Shown: in pieces, positions 25,667 through 33,570 of the stretch
How positions within the stretch are numbered: position 1 is the first letter of the stretch
Layout of the letters: each line of letters opens with the position of its first letter
Source: Planctomycetaceae bacterium
GTDB taxonomy: Bacteria; Planctomycetota; Planctomycetia; Pirellulales; Pirellulaceae
NCBI GenBank assembly: GCA_024225195.1
Contig: JAAEMV010000209.1
Coordinates: 1-37,367 of the forward strand
Reading direction: 5' to 3'
Length of the DNA stretch: 37,367 nt
Program-made: the position numbers and the translations under genes
Notes under the pieces: generated by a model
What the model saw: the letters and a program-made list of their open reading frames with translations, nothing else
Told to the model about the DNA's origin: nothing
Databases searched by the model: none

Positions 25667-27367
25667 ATGCCACACAGTCTGTTTTCCAACAGCGCGTCGA
25701 CAGTCGCAACCCGTGTAATTGCACTGCTTATCACACTTACTACTCTGAGCCAGGCTCAAAGCCAAGAAAAAAAAATCAACTCGGAATCCCTGTTCGCTTC
25801 CGATCGGATTACTTCCATTGAAATTGAACTACCCCAAAAGGACTGGGATTTCATTCGCAATCAATCTCGATCTTTTTCTGAATCACTTGGCAAAGAAACC
25901 GTGGAATCTCCTTTTGAATATGTAAAAGGGGACGTGACTATCAATGGAAAAAAGATTGAGGATGTCGGAATTCGCAAAAAAGGATTTCTTGGTTCTCTGA
26001 ACGTGGAGCGTCCTTCCTTAAAAATAAGATTTGACAAATATCGGGAGCAAAACCCAATCGATGGCCTCGATCGATTGACCCTCAACAATAACAACCAGGA
26101 TCCTTCACGTGTCTGTCAGTACCTAAGTTACAAACTGTTTCGCGAGTCAGGCACTCGAAGTCCACGATGCGGGTTTGCCAAAGTCTCTGTCAACGGAAAG
26201 TATCTTGGCATCTATTCAAATGTAGATTCGGTGAGACCACTATTTTTAGAGCGAGAGTTTGGCGATGGCACTGGTGATTGTTTTGAAGGAACCATCACAG
26301 ACTTTTTTCCTGATTGGGTAAAAAAGTTTGAAGCTAAAAACAAAAAAGCGAGCTACAAGGACCTTAAAAAGATCGCGTCCGCACTTGCCCGTCCAGAACC
26401 GGATCAAGACGAACTCAAAGAACTACTTAACCTTGATGCCTTTATTCAATTTTGGGCGATGGAGAGTCTTATTGGATTCTGGGATGGCTACTGCAGCAAT
26501 CAAAATAATTTCTTTATCTACCAAGACCCTGAGGACTCCAAGTTTTATTTTATTCCGTGGGGAACCGATTCCGCATTCACCATTTCCTTTCCGATCCCGC
26601 CGTATCGAATACAGCCTAAATCTGCCCACGCCAAAGCGATCCTTCCCAACAAACTTTATCGAATTCCAGAAATACAAACCCAGTACTTTGAGACGCTTGA
26701 AAAATTCCTGGACGAACACTGGAACGAATCGCGTCTTCTCGCTGAAATGGACCGCTTGGAAGCCATGCTTAAAGAACACGTCATGCCTTCCAACAGCAAG
26801 TTTTCGACATCAATGAACAGCTTTCGGAGATTCATTAAAAATCGCCGCAGCAGTCTGGTGCGGGAGTTCAAAGATGCTCCACCGAAACTTAGTTCTCGGG
26901 AAAAGAAACCGATCTATTTTGCCGAGACAGGAAATGCGAAAATCGAATTTTCAACCGAATGGTTTAATGAAACTCCAGGGTATGAGATCCCTGTTGGAAA
27001 TGCCAAATTAGAATTCTCGAGGGATGGAAAGCGAGTTTCATTAAGTAACGTTACCGTTTATGCCGAACCGAGCAAAGCACCGTCACGAAGTAGGATCAAA
27101 CCGCCAACGATTGTAATCTCAGGGAAAGACGAAGCCAGCGGAAAAGTACTTACTATTGCGGTCAGTATCGCCAACGATCAATTCAAGCCATCCGAAAACA
27201 ACAAAGTGGGGGTTTCTGGGATGTTCCTTGTCAACGGTGTTTTTAGGCCTTCGCAAATGGAGATGATCGACGGTACCGCGATCTTAGATTCAGCCTCGAG
27301 GGTGCCGGGGGCACCAGTAGAAGGAAAACTCGAGATCAAGATCAGGAAGATGAAGACCTCTAACTAA
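25667..27367 (+). CDS. Secreted CotH kinase family protein
   Basis: About 566 residues from the ATG at 25667. The signal peptide (VIALLITLTTLSQAQS) ends near residue 32. The CotH domain follows: ITSIEIELPQKDWDFI, a strand with GVRIRKKG-like IRKKGFLG, RPSLKIRFDKY, LTLNNNNQDPS, GKYLGIYSNVDSV and the catalytic-region segment MESLIGFWDGYCSNQNNFFIY...FYFIPWGTDSAF. CotH of Bacillus is an atypical protein kinase for spore coat proteins; secreted homologues in planctomycetes have unknown targets. The usual PWDxD signature is PWGTD here, so activity is uncertain. The last about 150 residues are beta-rich. It stands alone, with 250 bases before and about 500 after. Confidence 0.88.
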   Translation: MPHSLFSNSASTVATRVIALLITLTTLSQAQSQEKKINSESLFASDRITSIEIELPQKDWDFIRNQSRSFSESLGKETVESPFEYVKGDVTINGKKIEDVGIRKKGFLGSLNVERPSLKIRFDKYREQNPIDGLDRLTLNNNNQDPSRVCQYLSYKLFRESGTRSPRCGFAKVSVNGKYLGIYSNVDSVRPLFLEREFGDGTGDCFEGTITDFFPDWVKKFEAKNKKASYKDLKKIASALARPEPDQDELKELLNLDAFIQFWAMESLIGFWDGYCSNQNNFFIYQDPEDSKFYFIPWGTDSAFTISFPIPPYRIQPKSAHAKAILPNKLYRIPEIQTQYFETLEKFLDEHWNESRLLAEMDRLEAMLKEHVMPSNSKFSTSMNSFRRFIKNRRSSLVREFKDAPPKLSSREKKPIYFAETGNAKIEFSTEWFNETPGYEIPVGNAKLEFSRDGKRVSLSNVTVYAEPSKAPSRSRIKPPTIVISGKDEASGKVLTIAVSIANDQFKPSENNKVGVSGMFLVNGVFRPSQMEMIDGTAILDSASRVPGAPVEGKLEIKIRKMKTSN

Positions 27368-27865
27368 GCAACTCATCGAGGGTATTCTTTTTGGGTTTTC
27401 AACAATCAGCTGATATCGGCGATACCGATTGGCCACAAAAGCAAAGACGAGGGAAGGATAACTAGCTGAAATCCTCAGCTAAGGCCTGATTTCCCGACAG
27501 CTACTCCGCACTCCATGACTCAAAAAGTCAAATCGGTGTTATTTAAAGGTTTCCATCCTGTGTTACCACAGAATTTATGGCATCAAAAAAACCCCAGCTT
27601 CGTGCCAAGTTGATACGTCACCGCCTCTTGTGCTGCCTCTAAAATTGCCTTCTACAGACTAGACACCTAGATTGCCTGTCTACTTTTCGACGGGGCTCAA
27701 ACACGGTCGCTGCCGCTTTGGTTTGTTTCGTAATTTTAATTTGGAATTTACTTGCATCAAATTTTGTTTTGACATTAACATGGAACTCGCGGATGGATGT
27801 TGTGTTTCGGCATGTCTTAAAAACAAATTGGATTGCTGAAGTTAAAGTCTCAAAGGAAGAGAATT
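27368..27865. other. Intergenic region after the CotH gene
   Basis: 498 bases without a supported gene. A short frame at 27718-27906 overlaps the next gene and shows no family resemblance. The region contains a 10-base palindrome ATCAGCTGAT near 27410 and the hairpin at 27463-27481. A TTGACA at 27769-27774 has no matching -10 at 16-18 bases. No tRNA or riboswitch is recognised. Confidence 0.5.
27463..27481. other. Perfect hairpin, possibly nested in a larger stem
   Basis: TAGCTGA, AATCC, TCAGCTA form a 7-bp stem with a 5-base loop. Flanking GGGAA (27451-27455) can pair with a TTCCC just downstream (near 27491), giving a nested two-stem structure of about 45 bases. It lies about 95 bases after the CotH stop and has no T tract. 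Confidence 0.4.
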
Positions 27866-28171
27866 ATGATTCACTATTCGTGCGACCGTTGCAGACGAAC
27901 AATTGAACCTGACGAGGAACTTCGGTATTCCGTCAACATCAAGATTGAAGTTGCTCTCGATACGATTGAATTCGAATCCGAAGAAGATCGAGACCATCTC
28001 ATCGAACTCAATGAAATACTTGAGCGGCTAGATGAATCTGAAAAACAGGAAATCAGCCAGTCAGCCTATCGAACTCGAAAGTTCGACCTCTGTTCTGATT
28101 GCCATCGGGAATACATCCAAAACCCGCTTGCAATTGACAATGCGGTTAAACTTGGATTCAGCCAGAACTGA
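27866..28171 (+). CDS. Small Cys-pair (zinc-ribbon-like) conserved hypothetical protein
   Basis: About 101 residues. It begins MIHYSCDRCRRTIEPDEELRY and ends with FDLCSDCHREYIQNP, so two CxxC pairs flank a long acidic helical segment (EFESEEDRDHLIELNEILERLDESEKQ). That is a split treble-clef or zinc-ribbon arrangement. I recall similar unnamed proteins in planctomycetes; the function is unknown. The start at 27866 is firmly set by AAAGGAAGAG 6-15 bases upstream, one of the best ribosome sites in this window, so an in-frame longer start at 27833 is unlikely. It converges on the secreted unknown at 28254. Confidence 0.75.
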   Translation: MIHYSCDRCRRTIEPDEELRYSVNIKIEVALDTIEFESEEDRDHLIELNEILERLDESEKQEISQSAYRTRKFDLCSDCHREYIQNPLAIDNAVKLGFSQN

Positions 28172-28182
28172 GATTGAAATAC

Positions 28183-28229
28183 TATGCTCGGTCTTCACAC
28201 AGACCACGTGAGAGATTCAAGCGAGCATA
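28183..28229. terminator. Convergent-gene stem-loop (candidate terminator)
   Basis: TATGCTCG (28183-28190) pairs perfectly with CGAGCATA (28222-28229). Inside, GTCT (28191-28194) pairs with AGAC (28201-28204). It lies between two convergent genes (28171 and 28254), the usual place for a terminator, but no clear T tract follows on either strand. Confidence 0.4.
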
Positions 28230-28253
28230 ATCTTCGAAGTAAATAATTAGTCG

Positions 28254-29264
28254 CTAACGACCTAATTTAAACATGCCTTTTCTGGCCAGTACAAATTGAT
28301 CAGCAACATCTGCTAAATCTGGCGGCAGATCTGATCGGTACTTTTCAAGATATTCATCCTTACCAGATTGAATTAAGCGGTGAGCCCACTGCGGAGGCAA
28401 ACTCTGCAAATCTTCGCTTCGGCTTAAGCGATGCAAATAACTTGAGCCATCAGTCACTCGATTTTGCAACTGATCCCAGTTGATCCGCAGCTTGGTTTCT
28501 GAATCAACAAAATCGCGGGCAGCGGCTCGGGCCTGGTCATCGCCTTCGAGATAAATTGGTATTACAAACATACAGCTCTCTTCAAATGAATCGCTCCAAG
28601 AGCCAATAATTCGCCTCTTGCCAGTGACACTGCATTTAAGCTTGATAACTCCGCCACTCCACGTATTGGGAACTCGAAAGGCGATGACCAGATCACGACC
28701 TCCCTCCAGTGTCGTTTGTTTTGATGGATGAAATCGAAAAAAGACGCCGCAACCACGATTAATGGTTCCGCTGGCAACCAAGACGTCTTGCCGCGGTCGT
28801 TCATGATATTTAATCGTACTTCCCGTGCGACTCGATAGGTCAGCCTTGATTGAGCCGCTGACCATCTCTGGAAAACGCCCGTTGAGAGTGCCACCTATCC
28901 CCTTTGCCTGATCTTCGTTTTTTTCAACATCGATGAGCCCTTCTATGTCGCTCACCGTTTGAGTTTTCGGCGAGTAACTTACGAGAGGATACGATTGTTG
29001 ATTCCAGACGATATCGAATCGAAAACTAGAGATGTTTCCCCGGTCTTTCATTCCAATCTCAGAGGTAACAGGAACCAGCAACTCGATTATTTTTTCAGAT
29101 GATGCCCCGGCTTCGTGTGAGCGTTCGGGAGCCACAGGACGTACGGCAATCATCGCCGGTGCGTCAAAGCGAACAACCGAGTCGTTCGCCGCGGCAAAAC
29201 TCACCTGAAACGCCAGTAACAAACTCATTGCGAAAACTTGTTTGGCGGTAAAAACACCCCTCAT
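28254..29264 (-). CDS. Secreted protein of unknown function
   Basis: 336 residues with a signal peptide (AMSLLLAFQVSFAAAND, cleavage near residue 27). The rest is beta-rich up to about residue 235 (ISSFRFDIVWNQQSYPLVSYSPKTQ; SGSIKADLSSRTGSTIKYHERPRQDVLVASGTINRGCGVFFRFHPSKQTTLEGGRDLVIAFRVP is interrupted here only by loops). A helical C-terminus follows. I do not recognise a family. The ATG at 29264 has a GGGAG ribosome site 6 bases upstream. The 5' leader holds two tandem small hairpins (29281-29315). It follows mtnC by 272 bases on the same strand, so it is probably its own transcript. Confidence 0.75.
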   Translation of the reverse strand: MRGVFTAKQVFAMSLLLAFQVSFAAANDSVVRFDAPAMIAVRPVAPERSHEAGASSEKIIELLVPVTSEIGMKDRGNISSFRFDIVWNQQSYPLVSYSPKTQTVSDIEGLIDVEKNEDQAKGIGGTLNGRFPEMVSGSIKADLSSRTGSTIKYHERPRQDVLVASGTINRGCGVFFRFHPSKQTTLEGGRDLVIAFRVPNTWSGGVIKLKCSVTGKRRIIGSWSDSFEESCMFVIPIYLEGDDQARAAARDFVDSETKLRINWDQLQNRVTDGSSYLHRLSRSEDLQSLPPQWAHRLIQSGKDEYLEKYRSDLPPDLADVADQFVLARKGMFKLGR

Positions 29265-29280
29265 AATGCACTCCCGAATT

Positions 29281-29315
29281 GACGGTGTCCGTCGTTACTC
29301 TCTCTCCTCAGAGAG
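29281..29315 (-). other. Tandem small hairpins in the 5' leader of the secreted unknown
   Basis: GACGG-TGT-CCGTC (29281-29293) and CTCTC-CTCA-GAGAG (29302-29315) are perfect short inverted repeats, the nearer one 5 bases before the GGGAG ribosome site at 29271-29275. They could affect translation start or mRNA stability. Confidence 0.3.
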
Positions 29316-29536
29316 CAACCAACAAAAATCAAACTCCGTCTTGGAGCGAATCTGCAGCAACAATTTGCCAACAGCGGCGGCTGCGAAAAGATGCGAACAC
29401 GTACCCGAAGGACCGTGCTTTTTCTTATTCAACCCGATCTACGGTCTCTAACACGACTTGGTTCGAACATTATTCATAAAATCGCGAACGCTCAAGAAAG
29501 TGCTACCACAAACAATTGAAGAACTACCGCGGGGCT

Positions 29537-30274
29537 TTATGTTACGCAGGTGATCTCACGAAAGCTTGTTATTTCAGCGAACCCGTGACCGGATTCTTGG
29601 GGCTTATTACCCGGCCGGATGCTCAGCACGGCCTGAAAACCAGCTGCCTTTGCCGCTACCAACTCCCCAACAACATCACTTACGAACAAAATCTCACTCG
29701 GCTCAAAACCATAAGAAATTGCGATTTTCTGATAACTATCAGACTCCTGCTTTGCACCTGTGGTCGTGTCGTAGTGCCCCCTAAACATCCCAAGTAAGTC
29801 TCCGGCAACCGTGTGGCCAAAAAACAGTTTCTGCGCCTGCACACTTCCCGACGAATAAATCCGCACATCTTTATCGAGTTCATTCCACTGACGGATACTA
29901 TCGGCAACATCCTCGTAGAGATGGGCAACTAATTCGCCGTTATGAAATCCTTCTTTCCAAATCACACCTTGGATCTGCTTTAGCCCGGTCGCTTTTACGT
30001 CGGCATCCATTAACCCAATGATCCCGGAGACAACACATTTTTGCTTTGCAGAATCAGATTCGCATTCCTTGAACCAAGCATCCGCAGAATCGAATCCAAG
30101 ATCAACGGCCAATAAACCAACGGCTGACTGGACGGTTTCATCGTTCCAGTGGCTCGAGATAAATGAGGCCGCATGCTCCCTTACAAATGGAAACATCGTA
30201 TCGTAAACAAAACTAATCGAGGAAGTTGTTCCTTCAATATCGAGTAAAATTCCGCGGGCATTGGTTTCAAACAT
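29537..30274 (-). CDS. mtnC: Enolase-phosphatase E1, methionine salvage
   Basis: 245-residue HAD-superfamily enzyme that converts 2,3-diketo-5-methylthiopentyl-1-phosphate to acireductone by enolisation and dephosphorylation. Motif I is ILLDIEGTTSSISFVYDTMFPF (D12, E14), the E1-specific variant of the HAD motif. Motif II is IYSSGSVQAQKLFFGHT, followed by GHYDTTTGAKQESDSYQKIA and motif III FVSDVVGELVAAKAAGFQ. Its product is the substrate of MtnD, encoded directly upstream. The ATG at 30274 is only 12 bases past the T tract of a strong terminator, with a GGTGA ribosome site in between. Confidence 0.96.
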   Translation of the reverse strand: MFETNARGILLDIEGTTSSISFVYDTMFPFVREHAASFISSHWNDETVQSAVGLLAVDLGFDSADAWFKECESDSAKQKCVVSGIIGLMDADVKATGLKQIQGVIWKEGFHNGELVAHLYEDVADSIRQWNELDKDVRIYSSGSVQAQKLFFGHTVAGDLLGMFRGHYDTTTGAKQESDSYQKIAISYGFEPSEILFVSDVVGELVAAKAAGFQAVLSIRPGNKPQESGHGFAEITSFREITCVT

Positions 30275-30285
30275 AAGTTCACCAT

Positions 30286-30312
30286 AAAAAAAGCGGAACC
30301 CTTCAGTTCCGC
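30286..30312 (-). terminator. Strong intrinsic terminator directly before mtnC
   Basis: On the minus strand a perfect 7-bp stem (GCGGAAC / GTTCCGC, loop of 6 bases, 30293-30312) is followed by seven T residues (30286-30292). It lies between mtnD (stop at 30356) and mtnC (start at 30274) on the same strand, so it ends the mtnB-mtnD transcript or works as an attenuator. Confidence 0.85.
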
Positions 30313-30355
30313 AGAATTAGTTTTTGAATTTCTAGCTCTCTGTCCAACCGTGGGA

Positions 30356-30946
30356 TCAGAACTGCACGATCTTCTCGGAGTCCAGATCACCACCTTCACC
30401 CTCAAGGTAGCTTGGCCCCATACACATCGGGGAATACTTGCTGTGGACAGGTTCTTCCATGTAATGCGGCGCCCAACCACTCATGTCCTCAAACAGGCGG
30501 ATGCATCGAATCGTCTTATCGGAACACAGGTTAAACCAATGGTGGGTTCCCTTGGGAACGCTAATTAAGTCACCAGACTCAACGGTTACTGCAAACACGG
30601 GTGCCGATTCAGGATTAATGTGAAACACCCCGGAACCCTTTACCGTAAAACGAACTTCATCCTCGGTGTGCAGGTGTTCTTTATCGAACTTCGCAAGCAT
30701 CTCATCGAGCCCAGGCGTCTCCGGTTTTACATTGATTACGTCCGCAGTCACAAAACCGTGAGCCTCTTTGAGCCGCTCGATCTCTGGGCTATAAGCTTCC
30801 AGTATCTCTTCGTTGGTGGCGTCTGCGCCAATTCGCCCCTCGACATCCCACTGTTCAAATTCAATTCCGTATTGCTTCAGGAACGCTTTGATTTCAGCAG
30901 GTTCACGAATTTCACAATTTTCTTCTGGAATTTGTACTCGGGCCAT
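30356..30946 (-). CDS. mtnD: Acireductone dioxygenase, methionine salvage
   Basis: 196-residue cupin enzyme oxidising acireductone with O2. With Fe it gives 2-keto-4-methylthiobutyrate and formate (on-pathway); with Ni it gives an off-pathway product. The metal ligands are visible: H91, H93 and E97 in EHLHTEDEVRF, and H136 in KGTHHWF. The cupin motif GSGVFHI lies between. The start ATG at 30946 has a GAGGT ribosome site about 8 bases upstream. The C-terminus has about 30 residues beyond the cupin core (MCMGPSYLEGEGGDLDSEKIVQF). mtnB is upstream with 121 bases between. Confidence 0.96.
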   Translation of the reverse strand: MARVQIPEENCEIREPAEIKAFLKQYGIEFEQWDVEGRIGADATNEEILEAYSPEIERLKEAHGFVTADVINVKPETPGLDEMLAKFDKEHLHTEDEVRFTVKGSGVFHINPESAPVFAVTVESGDLISVPKGTHHWFNLCSDKTIRCIRLFEDMSGWAPHYMEEPVHSKYSPMCMGPSYLEGEGGDLDSEKIVQF

Positions 30947-31067
30947 CGGCTTACCTCACAAAAAGAAGTCTCGATCAATTTCACCAACAGAGCCCATCAG
31001 TACGTGGCAGTTCGGCTCGTTGACTAACGCGGTACATCTTAGCCGAAAGGGCTCGCTTCGTCATCTC

Positions 31068-31730
31068 TCAAACGACAGGGAACCCGTTTTTTCGCGCGAT
31101 GCATTCGAAAAGAAATTCGTAAATTTCGATATGGCGTCTCGCGGCGAATACGTCTTTCCCCCACGTATAAAGGCCGTGTTTTCGAATTAAAAATCCGTGA
31201 GTCATCGGTTCCATCGGGTCAGAAAGCCGCTCCCTTACAAGCTCAGCCAGGGCCGGAATATCTTGCGTATTTTCAAAAATCGGTAACCAATGGTTATGCT
31301 CGTGGGTCTTGATTCCCTCAAGCCCCTTCAGCATCTCAAATCCCTCAATTTCAAATCCACCATCTTCGAAAAAATGATCAGACAACAAAGTCCCCCAAAC
31401 ACTATGTGTGTGCAGGATACTTCCAATATCATTTTGTTCTGCAAGGACTACATGCAACATCGTTTCGGCTGAAGACTTAGGTTGATCCGACTCAATCGGA
31501 TTGCCATCAGCTCCGATATGAACAAAATCGTGGCTGCCGAGTCGCCCCTTATCCTTACCGCTGGCGGTCACTATCAGCTCAACTGGATCGTTGTTCAACA
31601 CCGCACTGTAATTACTACTTGTGCCCACTGACCAACCGCGGGAATGAAAGAGCTGTCCGCATTCTATTAGCTGATCAAGCAGTACCTCGTGACCGGCGAG
31701 TGGACTCGATTCAGGCATTAATTCTGACAT
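31068..31730 (-). CDS. mtnB: Methylthioribulose-1-phosphate dehydratase, methionine salvage
   Basis: About 220 residues from the ATG at 31730; an in-frame TTG/upstream extension to 31772 adds residues not typical of the family. It is a class II aldolase-fold enzyme. Visible are WSVGTSSNYSAVL, VTASGKDKG, the catalytic Glu in SAETMLH, the zinc-binding HTHS in ILHTHSVWGTLLS, FEIEGFEMLKGLEGIKTHEH, and RKHGLYTWGKDVFAARRHIEIYEFLFE. It dehydrates MTRu-1-P to the substrate of MtnC. mtnA and the MTA phosphorylase or nucleosidase/kinase genes are not in the window. Confidence 0.95.
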   Translation of the reverse strand: MSELMPESSPLAGHEVLLDQLIECGQLFHSRGWSVGTSSNYSAVLNNDPVELIVTASGKDKGRLGSHDFVHIGADGNPIESDQPKSSAETMLHVVLAEQNDIGSILHTHSVWGTLLSDHFFEDGGFEIEGFEMLKGLEGIKTHEHNHWLPIFENTQDIPALAELVRERLSDPMEPMTHGFLIRKHGLYTWGKDVFAARRHIEIYEFLFECIARKNGFPVV

Positions 31731-31799
31731 ATTTCGTATCAAATCTAAAATATTAAGGGAGCGACAATTCAATAACCTACTCAGTCACAGCAGCGTTAA

Positions 31800-32381
31800 T
31801 TAGCTATGCATCCGAGGTAAGTCATCACCAATTTCAATAATCTCAGCCTCTATCTCCGACAACTCATTGAGCCGCTGCTTCACTTCGTCGTCGGACCCGA
31901 AAAACTTGGCCATCCGCACATAAGTCGTATGATGGCGGGCCTCTGATTCAAACAGACTACCATAAAAACCAGATAGTTCCTGATCCTTTCCATCCATATA
32001 TTTTCTAAGAAAATCAAACCTCTCACAGGAACGCGCCTCAATTAAACAGGCAACGAGCATTCGGTCGATTGCCCGCTCGGGTTCGCCACGCCTAACCAGA
32101 TCATTTAATTTTCGCCCGTAACTACTCGGTCTGATCCGTCGAAATTCAATTTTGCGGCGATGCAAAATATCAATGACCATATGAAAATGTTCCAATTCCT
32201 CATTGACAATTTCAGTCATTTCGCGACAGAGCTCAAGATTATCAACGTAGGCAAAAATAAAATTCATCGCCGTGCCCGCTGCTTTTTTCTCACAATGCGC
32301 GTGATCGATCAAAATTTCGTCGAGGTTTGATTCAACTTGCTTTAGCCAGCGGTCAGAAGACGATGAATGGAGGCTTAACAT
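31800..32381 (-). CDS. miaE: tRNA-(2-methylthio-N6-hydroxyisopentenyladenosine) hydroxylase-like diiron protein
   Basis: About 193 residues from the ATG at 32381, chosen because the MiaE core follows at once; an in-frame extension to 32489 would add a hydrophobic segment foreign to the family. Ferritin-like four-helix diiron protein: first ligand region DHAHCEKKAAGTAM (E31), NEELEHFHMV (E62, H65), CLIEARSCERF and FESEARHHTTYV. MiaE hydroxylates the isopentenyl group of ms2i6A37 in tRNA using O2. It is co-oriented with the mtn genes, 69 bases upstream of mtnB, so they may share a transcript. It is divergent from the YdcF gene. Confidence 0.9.
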   Translation of the reverse strand: MLSLHSSSSDRWLKQVESNLDEILIDHAHCEKKAAGTAMNFIFAYVDNLELCREMTEIVNEELEHFHMVIDILHRRKIEFRRIRPSSYGRKLNDLVRRGEPERAIDRMLVACLIEARSCERFDFLRKYMDGKDQELSGFYGSLFESEARHHTTYVRMAKFFGSDDEVKQRLNELSEIEAEIIEIGDDLPRMHS

Positions 32382-32529
32382 GATATTTAAGAGATAAACT
32401 GGTAAAACAAAATCAACCAAATAAAATAACCAACAAGTTATAATTCCCCAACCATTGAATTTCCAGCGGCCCCACCGACTCCGCTGCAAGCCATCCTATC
32501 GGTAACTTTCAACTTGAAAAAAGATCGCC

Positions 32530-33420
32530 ATGAATTTACCGCCAGCGAAACCTCCATCCACTCCACCGCCAGATCACCCACTCAAATCTTTCTGGAAATC
32601 AATCGCGATTTTACTTTTACTGGCTGTTACGATCTTTACGATTCTGGGCTTCCTCGGTGGCATCACGATGCTCGAAAAAACGCTTACAAGCCTGGTAATG
32701 CCGATTGGCTTGGTGTGGGTGGGGCTCATTACCCTGACTTATCTGCTGCTTATTTCTCGGCAAAAGATACTTGGATTCCTCTCTCTTGGCTGCCTGCTGG
32801 CAATCACCCTCGGGGGAAATCAGTTTGCCTCTAATTACTTGGCCTACTCGCTTGAAGCTCCCTTCTCTCAAATCGACATCGCTCAAATACCTACCCTCGA
32901 TGCCGTTATTGTTCTTGGAGGAGGTACCAGTTCTACCTACAACAATCGAGCGCAACTCGGCATGGCCGGAGACCGTGTCGCAACCGCTGCACGCCTTTAC
33001 CATTCTGGCCAAGTAAAAAAAATCATCTGTACTGGTTCTCAATCATTTCGAGCAAGCCCTGAAGATCTTCACCCACGCGAAGAAGCTAAACTTATCCTCA
33101 CAGAGTTTGGCATCCCGGCGAGCGCCGTCATCCTGCTTGAAGGAGACAATACCTCTCAGGAAATGAACAGCCTTAAAAGTTGGATTCCCGAACATATAAA
33201 TTCACCTCAACCAAGGGTCGGGCTGATCACCTCTGCTTGGCATCTCAAACGCGCGTTACGACTTGCCAAGTCTCAAGGGCTCGAATTCGAACCCATTCCC
33301 TCAAATTTCATCTCTGGCCCTGTTAATCCGAGTCCGCACTGGGTCATTCCCAGCGGAGACAACTTAGCGACAACAGGTCGGATTTTCAAAGAATATCTGG
33401 CGGCAATCGTCAGTCGATAA
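32530..33420 (+). CDS. YdcF/ElyC-like DUF218 membrane protein
   Basis: 296 residues. A proline-rich N-terminus is followed by three transmembrane helices (about 23-43, 52-76 and 84-98). A DUF218 domain follows, with DAVIVLGGG, RVATAARLYHSGQVKKIICTG, EAKLILTEFGIPASAVILLEGDNTSQE and TSAWHLKRALRLAKSQGL. Members with this membrane front end include ElyC, an E. coli envelope protein affecting undecaprenyl-phosphate or peptidoglycan metabolism. The exact activity is unsettled. It converges on dnaE2 with a 150-base spacer. Confidence 0.88.
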   Translation: MNLPPAKPPSTPPPDHPLKSFWKSIAILLLLAVTIFTILGFLGGITMLEKTLTSLVMPIGLVWVGLITLTYLLLISRQKILGFLSLGCLLAITLGGNQFASNYLAYSLEAPFSQIDIAQIPTLDAVIVLGGGTSSTYNNRAQLGMAGDRVATAARLYHSGQVKKIICTGSQSFRASPEDLHPREEAKLILTEFGIPASAVILLEGDNTSQEMNSLKSWIPEHINSPQPRVGLITSAWHLKRALRLAKSQGLEFEPIPSNFISGPVNPSPHWVIPSGDNLATTGRIFKEYLAAIVSR

Positions 33421-33423
33421 TTG

Positions 33424-33469
33424 GATTGAAAAAATCTCAATCGAAAAGCGAGAGCAACTGCGACAGTTG
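33424..33469. terminator. Two small stem-loops between convergent ydcF-like gene and dnaE2
   Basis: GATTGA/TCAATC (33424-33442, 7-base loop) and CAACTG-CGA-CAGTTG (33455-33469). A T run (33482-33486) follows 12 bases after the second stem, too far for a standard terminator, so this is weak. Confidence 0.3.
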
Positions 33470-33570
33470 AACTGAACATCGTTTTTGTACGCAAGACCGC
33501 ACCCATTAGGTAGGTTAACCCCAGGATAAATCGATGCCCATTTTGCTTGTCCTAAGCCGCTTGCTGCCTA

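Noticed and set aside
27769-27774. TTGACA as a promoter for the Cys-pair gene
   Set aside because: No -10-like hexamer is found 16-18 bases downstream.
27718-27906. 62-codon frame before the Cys-pair gene
   Set aside because: It overlaps the better-supported gene at 27866 and is hydrophobic at random. It lacks a ribosome site.
32382-32489. N-terminal hydrophobic extension of MiaE
   Set aside because: MiaE is a soluble enzyme. The ATG at 32381 gives the normal family length, and the extension lies in the AT-rich divergent promoter region.
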